Below, piece after piece: positions 46,001-57,700 of a stretch of DNA of 64,000 nucleotides (position 1 is its first letter; each line of letters opens with the position of its first letter). Below the pieces are notes generated by a model, which was not told where the DNA came from, made no database searches, and was given only the letters and a program-made list of their open reading frames with translations. A program made the position numbers and the translations under genes. This stretch comes from Carallia brachiata (lineage: Eukaryota > Streptophyta > Magnoliopsida > Malpighiales > Rhizophoraceae): NCBI GenBank assembly GCA_021464245.1, contig JADCRB010000035.1:280762-344761 (forward strand). The letters run 5' to 3'.

Positions 46001-48560
46001 TATTGGATGGGTCACCTCTGTAAAGGGCGAATTTATTTGGTATTTATGATCACACATGCTTTGCGAGATCAAGAGAGGCCTAGCTAGTGTGAACCAAAAA
46101 TCCATAGTTCATATTTACTTTTCCCCTCGCCAAACTAAACTTCGTACAGCTTTTCTTACCTTTTTTTTTCAATTAATTCTAATTAAAACTTGAATTCCAA
46201 ACGTTTACTTCGTCTTAGCGAACTCTATTTTATAACTGGATAGCACCGTAACCAAATTTTCCGAGAAAGATAAGAACTTAAAAAAGAAAGCAATGAATAA
46301 TCGTATGTTAAATTTCCAAAAAATGTAAAGAAATATTATTCTTACGTTGTATATGATATAAGTGATCATCAATTAAATTCAACTCCACTACATCTCTCCT
46401 TCTTTTTCACTTATATGGATTTAACCCTTCTCATAACTAAACCCAAAAAAAAAAAAAAAAAACATTATCTATGAAGTGGAATATATATCTTTACAATGAC
46501 CAAGATCGCCCAATACCACTCACAATACAATGAGTTAAATTAGGCGTATTCAAAAGGGTATTTCAACATTCAAAACTTACACTTTTATTTTAAAATTTTA
46601 AAAAATATTTAAAATAAAAATTTAAATTTTTAATCTTAAGAAAAGATCGTATAAAATTTACAAAAAAAAAAAAAAATTATTTTACCAACAAATCTCTTTA
46701 ATGTAAAAAAATAAAAGCAGGTCAATGCTTTCGTGATTAAAGCACAGCAGAGCACATTTGCATTACACTACGGCCATTCCCAAAAGTCAATATAAAGCAT
46801 TATATCGTGGTTAAAAAAAATAAATATATAAAGCATTATATCCCAAAAGTCAATATAAAAAAATTGTTCGCTCCACAACATTTCGAGATATCCCAAATCA
46901 CGTTTTTTCCCCCATACGTACATTCGATGAACTGAAAACGAACATATGCAGACAACATGGCGTGACTCGGGAGAATAACAAAGAGAAATCTGAAGGATAT
47001 TATTATTTCCAACTTTGGATGCGTCTTACCTATTACGACGGTCGAGGTGGGATTTCTTTTTCTTTTAAACAAGGTAAGAAAATGCACACAATATTCACGC
47101 ACTAGAACATATCAAAGTACATGTCGTTATTATTATTATTATTATTATTTAAAAAAAAAAAGATAAATTGTAAAGATATTACTGTTGTATATATAGGTCA
47201 AGATTCAAAACTTTTTTTAACATCATCATTTAACTGTTTTTATTAGAATAACTCATCAAGTGACTATTGATATACCTAACTGAGGCTCTGTTACAAGCAA
47301 TCACACTGATTGCTGTCGCATTTCAATCGAATCCTTCAAGTTCATATTGGTGAGAATACCTTTGTATATTTCAATTAGAGAAGAGTGACAAAATAGAAAA
47401 TCGAACTTAAGTCAATTGCAAAAAATACACATCAAATCACCATAGAAGCTATCAATATTAAAACTAACCAATTGAGCAATCACATGATTTTTCATACATT
47501 ATAGTGAGTAAACCATTTTAATCGGTACGAGACAAAGCCAAATATTTTATGAACAAACAATTGTAATTAAGTTCTTGAAATTCTTGCCAAAACATGAAGA
47601 TGCGTATATTTTTGCTAATTAGATCAGCGCTCATAAGGGTTATGAGAATATATTGCATGTAAAATCGTTTTACCTAGCATCAAAGAAATCTTCAAAAAAA
47701 ATTAAAACTACAAAAGAACTGTAAAATCTAAACAAGATCTGGACCAGGATGAGCACAAACACAACAACAATGTGGCACCAGTGTAAATAATGACAAAAAG
47801 AAGGGCAAGCGAAGGCAACGAAAAGCAGTTTGTAGTTTTTTGTACCCAGTTTTTGAAGATCCGAGGCAATGCCCTCACCTCACGTATCGATGAAATCAGA
47901 GAAGAGCAGTGGAGCCAACATGCGACGGGGTGGCCAAAACCTACTTATTAGCGGTAAAATAAGAAAGGAAAACGTGGAAACCCCAAAAAAAAAAAAAAAA
48001 AACAAAGGCCACAAATGTGGGACATTGTCTTCATGACATAATGTAATTTTTCATAAGATTCAATTTAATTAAAATAGTAAAAAAGTCTATGTTATTTATT
48101 AAAAAATTTAAAATTTAAATTTTAATTATCTCTCAGTTATTTTATCATCAATAATAGGCTATCATATTTTTTTTTTACAGATCAAAAAAATGTAATTTTT
48201 CGTGAACACAGTAAATAGAAGATATACCGATTAAACTACAGCTATATGTTTATATTTAAATAGTAATAAGAATGATGTATTTAATGTTTTAGTTTATTTA
48301 TATCAAATTAGTTAAAAAATAAAACAGGAAAAATAAAGTAGTAGAAAACTCGTTTGCTTTGCTTGCAACGTTCCCTAGGCAAAAGCCGGCTCATTACTTC
48401 TTCTCTCTCTCTCACAGGACTGTGTTTTCTTTTCTTTTTCTTTCTTTTGTTTTTTTTTTTTGGTTTCCAGTTTTCTTTTGCAGTTTCTAATTAATTACGT
48501 TTATTAGTCGATCAATGTTCCTTTTTCTTTTCTATTTAATTCTTTTTCCTTGTTTCTGAA
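43081..48560. other. AT-rich intergenic region upstream of PIP5K, no supported gene
   Basis: Very AT-rich DNA with a (TTA)n run at 47127-47150 and several A/T homopolymers. A reverse-strand frame at 45022-44831 and its continuation to about 44650 (ending in GLINAQVTKGAAFLQKIL and later KMLKKVKSLNGF) looks faintly protein-like, but stops interrupt it and I recognise no family. No intact gene. Confidence 0.5.
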
Positions 48561-48568
48561 AAAAATTT

Positions 48569-48606
48569 CCCTCTCTCTCTCTCTCTCTCTCTCCCTCTCT
48601 CTCTCT
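48569..48606. repeat. (CT)n run in the PIP5K upstream/leader region
   Basis: A CT dinucleotide run with a single interruption. It is complementary to the (GA)n runs at 48752-48784 and 48964-48993, so if transcribed together they could pair. Confidence 0.9.
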
Positions 48607-48637
48607 GCCACTGTTTCATAATCGTGCTGTTTGTGGG

Positions 48638-48643
48638 ATGTAG
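48638..48643 (+). promoter_or_regulatory. Start-stop element (ATGTAG) upstream of PIP5K
   Basis: The sequence GGGATGTAGTG holds an ATG directly followed by TAG. Such minimal uORFs can stall scanning ribosomes. It counts only if transcription starts upstream of it, which the sequence does not show. Confidence 0.3.
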
Positions 48644-48751
48644 TGTCAGACTCCCCCACAGTCCCCCACATATTTTCCTACAAAACACAAAGCAGCGAAA
48701 GTGAAAATAGTGTTCGAGAGAGAGAGGGGGAGCAACTTTGATAGGCAATTT

Positions 48752-48993
48752 CTAGAGAGAGAAAGGGAGAGAGAGAGAGAGAGAATAACTAGGACTGCCG
48801 CCGGGAATGCCCTGCGTCCCGGCGTTTTCATTTTCATTTCCGTTTCCGGCGACAACTCATCGGAGAATGCGAAATGGATGAAACCCACCAGCCAAACTGA
48901 AATACGATCCCAAAACGCATCAAAAATCGAAGTGTTACAAAACACTGACTTAAGAAATTTATTGAGAGAAAGAGAGAGAGAGAAAGAGAGAGG
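48752..48993. repeat. (GA)n runs in the PIP5K leader
   Basis: GA-rich runs lie at 48752-48784 and 48964-48993, separated by ordinary sequence. They are a typical feature of plant 5' leaders and promoters (GAGA-type elements bound by BBR/BPC proteins). Confidence 0.85.
48807..48881 (+). promoter_or_regulatory. Upstream ORF 1 in the PIP5K leader (24 codons)
   Basis: ATG 48807 to TGA 48879-48881, starting MPCVPAFSFSF, with a second in-frame ATG at 48867. It lies 145 bases before the main start and in a different frame. Control of translation is inferred. Confidence 0.4.
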
Positions 48994-49003
48994 AAAAAGG
49001 TAA
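48878..49003 (+). promoter_or_regulatory. Upstream ORF 2 in the PIP5K leader (41 codons)
   Basis: ATG 48878 to TAA 49001-49003, ending 22 bases before the main ATG at 49026. It overlaps the end of uORF 1 (ATGA-type overlap). Its C-terminal half is the Arg/Glu run coded by the GA repeat. Confidence 0.4.
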
Positions 49004-49025
49004 GGTGGAGTTTTATGAAAGGAAA

Positions 49026-52000
49026 ATGCTCGTTGATGAGCCAAACGATGTCGTTTCGACCACCAAGAAGAAAAAATCGGCGGAGGAAGGTAAGGTAGTA
49101 CCGCCACCTCCACCACCGCTGCTGGCTCCGCTTCCACCGCAAGCCATCGTTGTTAACCGCGCCCGATCGATTTCCGCCACCCGAAGAGTCGCACCCGCAA
49201 CCGCAACTGCCGACGAGGACATCTCTGTCGCCTCCGCCGCTACAACCACCGTTGAGAAGCTCCTCCCCAACGGGGATCTCTACATAGGGGCGTTCTCCAG
49301 CAGCTGCCCTCACGGATCCGGCAAGTACCTGTGGACCGATGGGTGCATGTATGAGGGGGAGTGGCGCCGGGGGAAGGCGTCAGGGAAAGGGAAGTTCTCG
49401 TGGCCGTCCGGCGCTACCTTCGAGGGCGAATTCAAGTCGGGTCGGATGGAAGGGTTCGGCACATTCATTGGATCCGATGGGGACACCTACAGGGGCTCCT
49501 GGAGCGCTGATCGCAAACACGGGTACGGTCAGAAACGCTACGCCAACGGAGATTTCTATGAAGGGACCTGGAAGAAGAATCTCCAGGACGGCCATGGTAG
49601 ATACGTGTGGAAAAATGGGAATGAGTATGTTGGGGAATGGAAAAACGGCGTCATTTCGGGGAGAGGCGTTCTGATGTGGGCTAACGGCAATCGGTACGAC
49701 GGGCAGTGGGAAAATGGAGTGCCCAGCGGACATGGGTTCTTCACGTGGCCTGATGGGAGCCGCTATGTTGATACCTGGAACTGTTGTAACAACAACAACA
49801 ACAACAACAACAACAAGGATATCAAAACCCATCATCAATGGAATGGAACTTTCTATCCGGGCGGTAATGGAAAGGAGCATTGCTTCAAAGGGAGTGGGAG
49901 TGAATGTGATTTGTTGTTGGCCGCGGCTGGGGTGGCGGCAACAACCAGGAAGAGGTCATCGGTGGATGGAGCAAGAGGGAGTAACATGAATTTCCCCAGG
50001 ATATGCATCTGGGAGAGCGACGGTGAGGCTGGTGATATTACTTGTGATATTATTGATAATGTGGAGGCTTCCAAGATTTACAGAGAAGGGTCGGATCGTG
50101 AGGTGGTTAAGCAGTTCAGAAGAGGGCCTTGTTGCTTTAATGGTGGAGAAGTGAAGAAGCCTGGCCAGACTATTTCCAAAGGGCACAAGAATTATGATTT
50201 GATGCTCAATTTGCAATTGGGTATCAGGTAAAATTGTTTTCTGAATTTGAGTTTCTGGCTTCATTTTTCACTTTAATAATATTTCTTTTGCTGCTAGGTT
50301 TTCGAGTTTGATTAGCTTTTACTTATTTTTCGTGTTGTAGCTTGATTTCATGTAGTGGCGTGTATTTGTGTAGATATTCTGTTGGGAAGCACGCCCAGAT
50401 TTTGAGGGACCTGAAGCCGGGTGATTTTGATCCCAAGGAGAAGTTCTGGACGAGGTTCCCACCTGAAGGATCAAAGACTACACCGCCACATCAATCCTCT
50501 GAATTCCGTTGGAAAGATTATTGTCCCATGGTGTTCAGGTATTGCTTTTTCCAATTTTTAAGTTGATTTTCTGGTAAATCTTGTATTGGGTTGAATTTCG
50601 GCTTTACTTTATATTGTACCTTCCTCTGCCTTTCCCAATCTTGAAGTTTCATGTAGTTGGAAATCAACATGAGATTACTATTTGCTTAATTTGATTTTTA
50701 CTTCATGGTATGGTGATGACCTTTTCTTTCCTTCATTTCCTTTTGCACGCATTAGACATTTGAGGGACCTATTCCAAGTAGACACCGCAAACTACATGCT
50801 AGCTATCTGTGGGAACGACGCCCTTAGAGAGCTATCCTCTCCAGGGAAGAGTGGCAGCTTCTTTTATCTCACACAGGATGATAGATTCATGATAAAGACC
50901 GTGAAGAAATCAGAAGTCAAGGTTAGTTGCCCCCTTTATGACTTCTGTCTCGCGAAATTTCAAGTTTGAAAAGGCACACAATTATTTCAACTGTGCACAA
51001 GTGGCAATTGGTAAATTGCTTCTCCAGTTTCTTATTTAAATAAGGCATTTGTTAGGTGCGTAGTTATATCGGTTCTGAACTTTTGCTATCTGTGTTCAGG
51101 TGCTTATTAGAATGCTACCCAGTTATTATCAACATGTCCGCCGTTATGAAAATTCTCTCGTGACAAAATTCTTTGGCGTTCATTGTGTTAAACCAATTGG
51201 TGGCCAAAAGGTATTTGTTACCCTTCTGTAGGTTCAACTCTTCTTTCTATTGGTTGTACTTTGTTCACACGTCTGATCTCCAGCTGTATATTGGAAACCA
51301 GACACGTTTCATAGTCATGGGCAATTTGTTCTGCTCGGAGTACAGAATACATAGAAGATTTGACTTGAAAGGATCCTCTCATGGCCGCACTACTGATAAG
51401 CCTGAAGGCGAAATTGATGAGACTACAACTCTAAAGGACCTGGATCTCAATTTTGTGTTTCGTCTTCAACAAAACTGGTATCAGGAACTCATAAAGTAAG
51501 TTTAAACTAGCACGCGTCATGACTATTATGGTGGAATTTGTTGTACCAGATTTCACCGCTAGTTTATTCTGCATTTTTTTAACATACCGAGGAACTTTGG
51601 CAGGCAAATTGATCGAGACTGTGAGTTTTTGGAAGCTGAGAGAATCATGGATTACAGTCTTCTGGTTGGCCTCCATTTCCGTGATGACAATACGTATGAT
51701 AAAATGGGGCTGTCACCTTTTCTTCTGCGGACTGGTAATTGACCTTGTCATCTTCCTAAATGGAGTACACCATTATGGATAAGGTCGTCACAATTTGTGT
51801 GCTGATTTCATTTCTTTCTCATTCAGGGAAAATGGATTCCTATCAGAGTGAGAAGTTCATGCGAGGTTGTCGTTTCCTTGAAGCAGAATTACAAGATATG
51901 GATCGAGTTTTAGCTGGCCGGTATGTTCTCATCTTTTATTGTTTGTCCTGGTTTGAGTTTGTGTCTACTAATGCACTAATATAGTTAGCTAACAGGACGT

Positions 52001-52735
52001 AATAAGAAATATTTGGCCCAAAGCTATTGACTATTTCAATGTCTATGTAACAGAAAACTGTAAGGACATGTGGTCTTTGTGTTTGGTTAATGGGGCCAAT
52101 AATTGCTTCTCTCTGCATTTGATCATTTTGAATGGAAAAATTGAAAGTGGCTAGTTTGGCCATGTTGATATGGTGGGGTTAGTTCAATAGGAAGCAGTTG
52201 ATGGTGGGGCATGGGGAGTGGTGGTTGCTATTCCTTAACCAGATAAGCGCCAGGGTTTCATTCATTATTGGTTGCTGAATGTCTCAAATTTTGATTTTCT
52301 TTGACAAACGGTTTGTTCCGACAGGTCACTGTACGTCCCTAATTTTAAGTGATTTCAGTGAATTTGCCTAGGTTGATAAGGTTGAGGCTTTAAAATTACA
52401 TTTTATCACAAACTTACGCTTAAAATGTTTTTCGTTTCAGGAAACCTCTGATTAGGTTAGGGGCAAACATGCCGGCGAGAGCAGAGAGGTTGACTCGGAG
52501 AAGTGATTTTGATCAGTACAGCCATTTGACACCTTCCGGTGAGATCTATGAAGTAGTCCTTTATTTTGGGATCATTGATATCCTACAAGATTACGATATC
52601 AGCAAGAAACTAGAGCATGCCTACAAGTCCTTACAGGCCGACCCGACCTCAATCTCAGCAGTCGATCCCAAACTCTATTCAAAGAGGTTCCGCGATTTCA
52701 TTGGAAGAATCTTTGCGGAAGACAGGTGGCAGTGA
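49026..52735 (+). CDS. PIP5K: Phosphatidylinositol-4-phosphate 5-kinase, type B with MORN repeats
   Basis: Makes PtdIns(4,5)P2 from PtdIns4P at the plasma membrane. Exons are 49026-50227, 50374-50538, 50756-50921, 51100-51210, 51302-51495, 51604-51734, 51827-51920 and 52441-52735 (TGA), all GT/AG and fully in frame, for 785 residues. The ATG at 49026 ([10 protein letters not shown]) is the first in frame; the frame upstream opens only with non-ATG codons. Eight MORN repeats lie at about 80-252 (pattern NGxxYxGxWxxGxxxGxG), followed by an Asn run (AAC repeat) and a linker with [19 protein letters not shown], diagnostic of the PIP5K1/2/3 subgroup. The kinase domain follows: [18 protein letters not shown] (nucleotide loop), [29 protein letters not shown], and an activation loop with [20 protein letters not shown]. 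Which of PIP5K1, 2 or 3 is nearest cannot be decided by eye. Confidence 0.96.
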
Positions 52736-54612
52736 GGATGTTGAATTGCACACTCTTACATCCTAATGGTAAATGACGTTGGTCGATTCGGTACCCTGCC
52801 TTTTGAGAGTCCAAAAACCGGAGACTTAAGCCATTTCTGGTGGTGGAATGAGCACAACTAGATAGCGGATGGGAGAGCTGGGTGGTGGGGTTTTTTGCGG
52901 GGCTGTCTTATGGCTGAATTTTGAAGATCGGCCATAGCGCTTTTGATGGCTGGCGGGGCAAGTACATCGTATATCTAATGGGGCGGGCGGAGGAGTGGAA
53001 CTCGAATTTTGATTCCTTCTTTTTCTTTTTTAGCCCTTAGAAATTTTTGTGGCATTAAAGGGTTGTGAAATTGTGAAGAAGATTGGAAAAATAGGGTATA
53101 TAGACAACAGGGAAAATGTTTTCCCGGAGAGAAGATTCAAAAACATGGGGGAGGTTGACTTGGAATAAGAAAAGTGTACAGCATACAGAAACGATGGGTA
53201 GTTTTGGAAATTCGTGAATATTTATTGTTATTATTTTTTATTTTTGTCAGACATTTCGAAAGGAAAAGAAATAAAAAAGCTTGAATTGAATGAATCACCT
53301 AAAATGAGATGGGCCCCATCTGGGATCTCTCTCTATGTTGCAATCCCCATCAGTCCTCGCTTTTATTTTTGAACTGTGTGTGCTTGTGCAAGAATGGCAA
53401 TCTCACCTGTGGCATAATTTAGAGATGGGGTCATTTGCCTTTGGCTTTTGCAGTGAAAGAAAGAAAGCCATTGAGATGGGGTCATTTGCCTTTGGCTTTT
53501 GCAGTGAAAGAAAGAAAGCCATTGGGCAGAGGAAGGGGAGGGAGTGGGTGAAAGACCTGAAAAGTAGAGAAAGCCCTGGCAAAAGATGCGTTGGCGTTTC
53601 TTGTTCCTTAGCTTTCTTTAACCACCCGTCGTTTTACTGTTACCACTTAATTTATTGGAAAAAGGTCGGAGGACATAAAAGAGGTGAAATAAAAGTATCA
53701 ATTGTAAGATATATTTATGTAATAGTATTAATTTTTATGTAATAAAAAATAATATTATAATTTTTGTTTCATATTTTATTAATCTTGTTATACAAATATT
53801 TAAACTGTCACATTATTAATAAATATTATGTCTTCTAATTTCTGTCTTCCTAATAAAATCTTAATATATTTGTCCTAGTAAGAAAAGGAAATCCAAATTA
53901 AAAATGATTTTGACCCCATGTGTCTTTTGAGCTTTGAATAATGTGGGTCTTAACCCCCCCCCCCCAACAAAAAAAGACCCCTATATACTTTATTATTTGT
54001 CGTTCCAGTTTTAAATCTTCCCAAAATATTGTGTCAGAGTTTTTTTTTTTTTTTAATGATCAACAATTTAACATCAGAGTACAAACTATATTTCATGATA
54101 TATAAAATTTTCAAATTTAAACTTTTGCAGATATAATTGTTGTTTTGTAGGTTATTTTTATGTTATTTGAGTTCTAAATTTTACTAAAACGTATACTTGA
54201 TTATGAACCGTCCAAAATGTACATATATTTTAGCAAAATTTTGAATACAACGACATAAAAATAGAATACGTGTGCGATGAAAAATCTGGAAGGTTTTCAA
54301 ATTTCATTAGTATTTCTAATCAATTATCTGGATTACTTATGGGAGGGCATTTTGGCCACTGGCAAATGAGACCGTAAATATTTAGGGCATTTATTTTTAG
54401 GAAAATATTAGGCGAGATCTCTAAACTGGGACCAAAATAAGACTCTTTAAATGTAATCGAAGTGATATAAATTATTAGATAATTAAATATAAAAAAATAT
54501 AAATATAAATAAATTGTTAAATATTATTAAATAAATTATTTATGTATTTATATTTTTTTAATTAACTTCTACGTAATGATCAATTTCCTTTTAAACGGAG
54601 AGGTCACAGTCT
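52736..54612. other. PIP5K 3' UTR and intergenic DNA
   Basis: Bases 52736 to roughly 53290 are probably the PIP5K 3' UTR. They are followed by a 51-base tandem duplication (see separate entry), a C10 run at 53956-53965 and AT-rich DNA with a copy of the dispersed repeat at 54459-54530. Confidence 0.5.
53422..53523. repeat. Perfect 51-base tandem duplication
   Basis: A 51-base unit starting GAGATGGGGTCATTTGCCTT is repeated exactly twice (53422-53472 and 53473-53523). Because 51 is a multiple of three, an open frame across it repeats 17 residues (EMGSFAFGFCSERKKAI). That frame starts at a non-ATG codon, so I do not call it a gene. The lack of any difference between the copies implies a recent event. 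Confidence 0.95.
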
Positions 54613-54771
54613 ATGGCAGAGAAATCCTGCGATGATGGCGATGGGCTCCTACCCTTCCCCACAGTAGAGTTTTGTTTTTGGTTCTTTTTGGTCGCTGTGG
54701 TGTGGCTCTCTTTTGGGACCTTCTACTGTCTGATTGCTCAGGCCCCAGGCACGAGTCTGCAGCATGATTGA
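54613..54771 (+). CDS. Candidate 52-residue single-span membrane protein
   Basis: ATG 54613 to TGA 54769-54771 lies in a GC-richer island. The predicted peptide starts MAEKSCDDGDGLLPFPTVEF (acidic N-terminus) and continues into a strongly hydrophobic stretch (FCFWFFLVAVVWLSFGTFYC) that could be one membrane helix, then a short polar tail. I do not recognise it. A short ORF like this can arise by chance; the ATG start, composition and membrane-like pattern are the only support. Confidence 0.25.
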   Translation: MAEKSCDDGDGLLPFPTVEFCFWFFLVAVVWLSFGTFYCLIAQAPGTSLQHD

Positions 54772-57700
54772 TCTATATTACCGCCATTGCCTATAATCTT
54801 TTTACTTGATAGGCTCTCTGTTTTTCCTTCAAAAAAAAAAAAAAAAGCAGGCGAAAATGTTACTGTTGGATTCTTTGAAATTTTCAAATGTATTGAATGA
54901 ATAATAATGTTCATCTTTGAATTATCTTCGATTTTTTCCGTTCCCCCACGTGAAAAACAAGAATATAATTCCTAGTAGACATTGCAATGGAAAATCTTAT
55001 AAGCTCTAGTGAATGTTCAAAAAAAGACTGAGAAGATCAAATTTGAAGAAGAAAAACAAAAGAACAGAAGATTGTACTAAATTCATTTTGTGAACAAGTT
55101 TACGTTTACATAACAATAAAAGTGAAAGATCAAAGGACCAAACTATTGGCCTATTGGGTGTCATTGCACTGCTCTCAAAATTGACGTGTAAATGGGGATA
55201 TTTACAGTGGTAGTCCTGCCACATTTCGAAGATGGCATTGTATAATTGCCTAGGTGGGGGCGTTGCCTAAAGTGAAAATTTTCCTCAAGAGCACCTAAAA
55301 AAAAAAAAAAAAGAAGCTTATTTGCTATTGCCTGTAAGACGAGTATACCAAAGTTGAAATCTGATACAGATCTAAAATTCTTAGGCCTGGCGCTATGTGT
55401 TGGGACCGTTAATGTGTGGTTGAAAGAATTTATCAGGAAGAATGATGATATTTATCATAATTTAATTTTTTAATATTTTTTATTATTTTATATGAAAATT
55501 TTAAATTTTTTTTGAGAGTTACTTTTTTTTTATGTCAATTTGTAGAATCATTTTCTGTTAAAATTATTTTTTGAGAAAAAAAAATCAGAAGATTGAATTG
55601 TTATAATTAAGAATACTCTACTAAAAGTTACAGTATCGTCTTTGTTGCGGCCATGTATTTCTTCTCCCATATTTAATATTTTAATTTTTAAACTCATTGC
55701 TTGCAGTTGTCCTTATGATTTGGCTACGTGATCTCCACCTACTTGCTCCATGCCTAAGCCTATCGTATTGCCAAAAAGAGAATGCTAAAATGAGTCAGAT
55801 TCCCCTAATTAAACCAGTTGTTTACCTTGGAGGTGGATTTTGAGACGGAAAAAATTTCACAATTTTTTTTTATTTGCGTTGATAAGTAGATAATTGAGAT
55901 ACATTAAATGTCTTAGTTTGTGTTTTTTATATATATTTTCAATCAAAAACGAGCTTTTATTATTATTATTATTATTATCATTTTGTCTACAATAACACAA
56001 TCAAACCACATTAAAAAAAGAAAAAGTGAACAAGGACGAGAGTTCGAACTACCGCTGTAGCTCTGTCTCTCCACGCCACTCGGGCAATGACTGAGGCTCA
56101 CGGGTCTCCATTTATGCCATTTCTAATCTCATCATCTATTGCATACCTAACTTAGCAAAAGGCAACTAGGTTTTTATTTTATTTATTTGTTTATTTTTGT
56201 TGCCTCGTTGGCAACTGGAGGTAGGCTCAAGTTGCTGCCCAGTTGGAAAGCAACAAGTGACACATCATGCGAGCCGAGTGTGCTGCAGGAATTCACAAAT
56301 CAATTTGTTTGTTTCTGCCGTTACATGTGAGATCAGAATAGTGCTTTTGCCATGTGCACCTGTTGTGACGTTGTTGTCCAAACTATCCACTCGACACCTT
56401 TTTACGTGTGTTGGGAACTATTTAGTTATGCACGGCGTCTCTTAATTAAATAACATTTTTTGGCATTTTAACACTCAATTAAACCTATCGCTCGTTCTTA
56501 AAAAAATAACGAATCAATAATTACATGATTAAGGATATATATAAGGTGAAATTGCACGTTTATTCATCCAAAGATTATCCTATGTCTTTTTACTATTTTC
56601 ATAGTAAATTGGAATATCTACACAATTTTTTGATGGAGCTATATTGATATTTGTTTATTTATTTATGTATTTATTTTTAGAGTTGATTGGCTCAAATAGT
56701 TATCAACGTTATTGCGATTAGTGCTCTTTCAACGAGCATTTGGGGTTCTAAATTACGTCCCTGTAAAACATTATTCGACTTTAATTTCAACGGGCTTTCT
56801 TACAAAATCATTTAATCGGTTAATTATTTGTAGGCCTGGAAGTTCAAAGAAATCATGATTAAAAACATCAAGCAAGCGTGGACCAAAACGGGAATTTGGA
56901 TTACACGTTGGCGTTACCTTCGGCATTGCTAGCTTTTTATTTGGGTGTTCTACCTAGAGTTGACATTCATATATATATATATATATATATATAATATTCG
57001 TGAGTGGCACTCGATCTCCTCAATTCCTTTTCTTGTCCGACTTTGTCAATTTCTCAGCTGGGACGAGCCTTTTCATAAGATAAATGGGCAGAAAGTCCAT
57101 ATATTGCATTTGCATGCCACCACGAAGTCCTTTAAATATTGTCTATGTGCATGTACTAATTGAGCACATCCATAACCATAGAACATGTAACCAACTGGTC
57201 TTAGACCAGTTCGCCCGTATGCAGCCACTTGTAAATTCCTACAAATTTATAGGATAGGGAGCTTTGCTCCTCGGAGTCTTTGGAACTCTGTGCAGTCTTC
57301 AGAACTGCTTACCCTTTCTCACTAATAACCAACAAAACTAACAAGTAATTATTTTTTGGGTTCCATTGGTTGGACATACGCAATTGACTATACGTTTCAG
57401 TCATACTATAATAATATACAATTTTTTTGTAACTTTATAGATACTTTTTACAATAAAAAAATAAATTATAAATTTTTATTGTAAAAAATATAATTGTTGT
57501 TACAAAAATTATAAACGTTATTACAGTATGACCATTAAATACGGCAACCAAGTATACCCTCCAACCTTTTTCCCTTTTTATATTCTAAAATACCCATAGA
57601 ACTTGCACCTCTCTCTCTCTCTCTTTGATAATTTGAAACAAAATATTAGATCCCTTGTGCCTCGCCTATCATGACACCTACTCTTTCTTATTTTGGACTA

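Noticed and set aside
49005..49025. Extending PIP5K seven residues upstream (GTG GAG TTT ...)
   Set aside because: The first codon is GTG, not ATG, and uORF 2 ends immediately before it. The first in-frame ATG is at 49026.
53335..53742. 135-residue frame across the 51-base duplication
   Set aside because: It starts at a non-ATG codon, and its length depends on the duplication; no family likeness.
56030..56110. Possible tRNA gene or SINE head (GAGTTCGAACTAC)
   Set aside because: A B-box-like word is present, but there is no foldable tRNA body or A box at the right distance.
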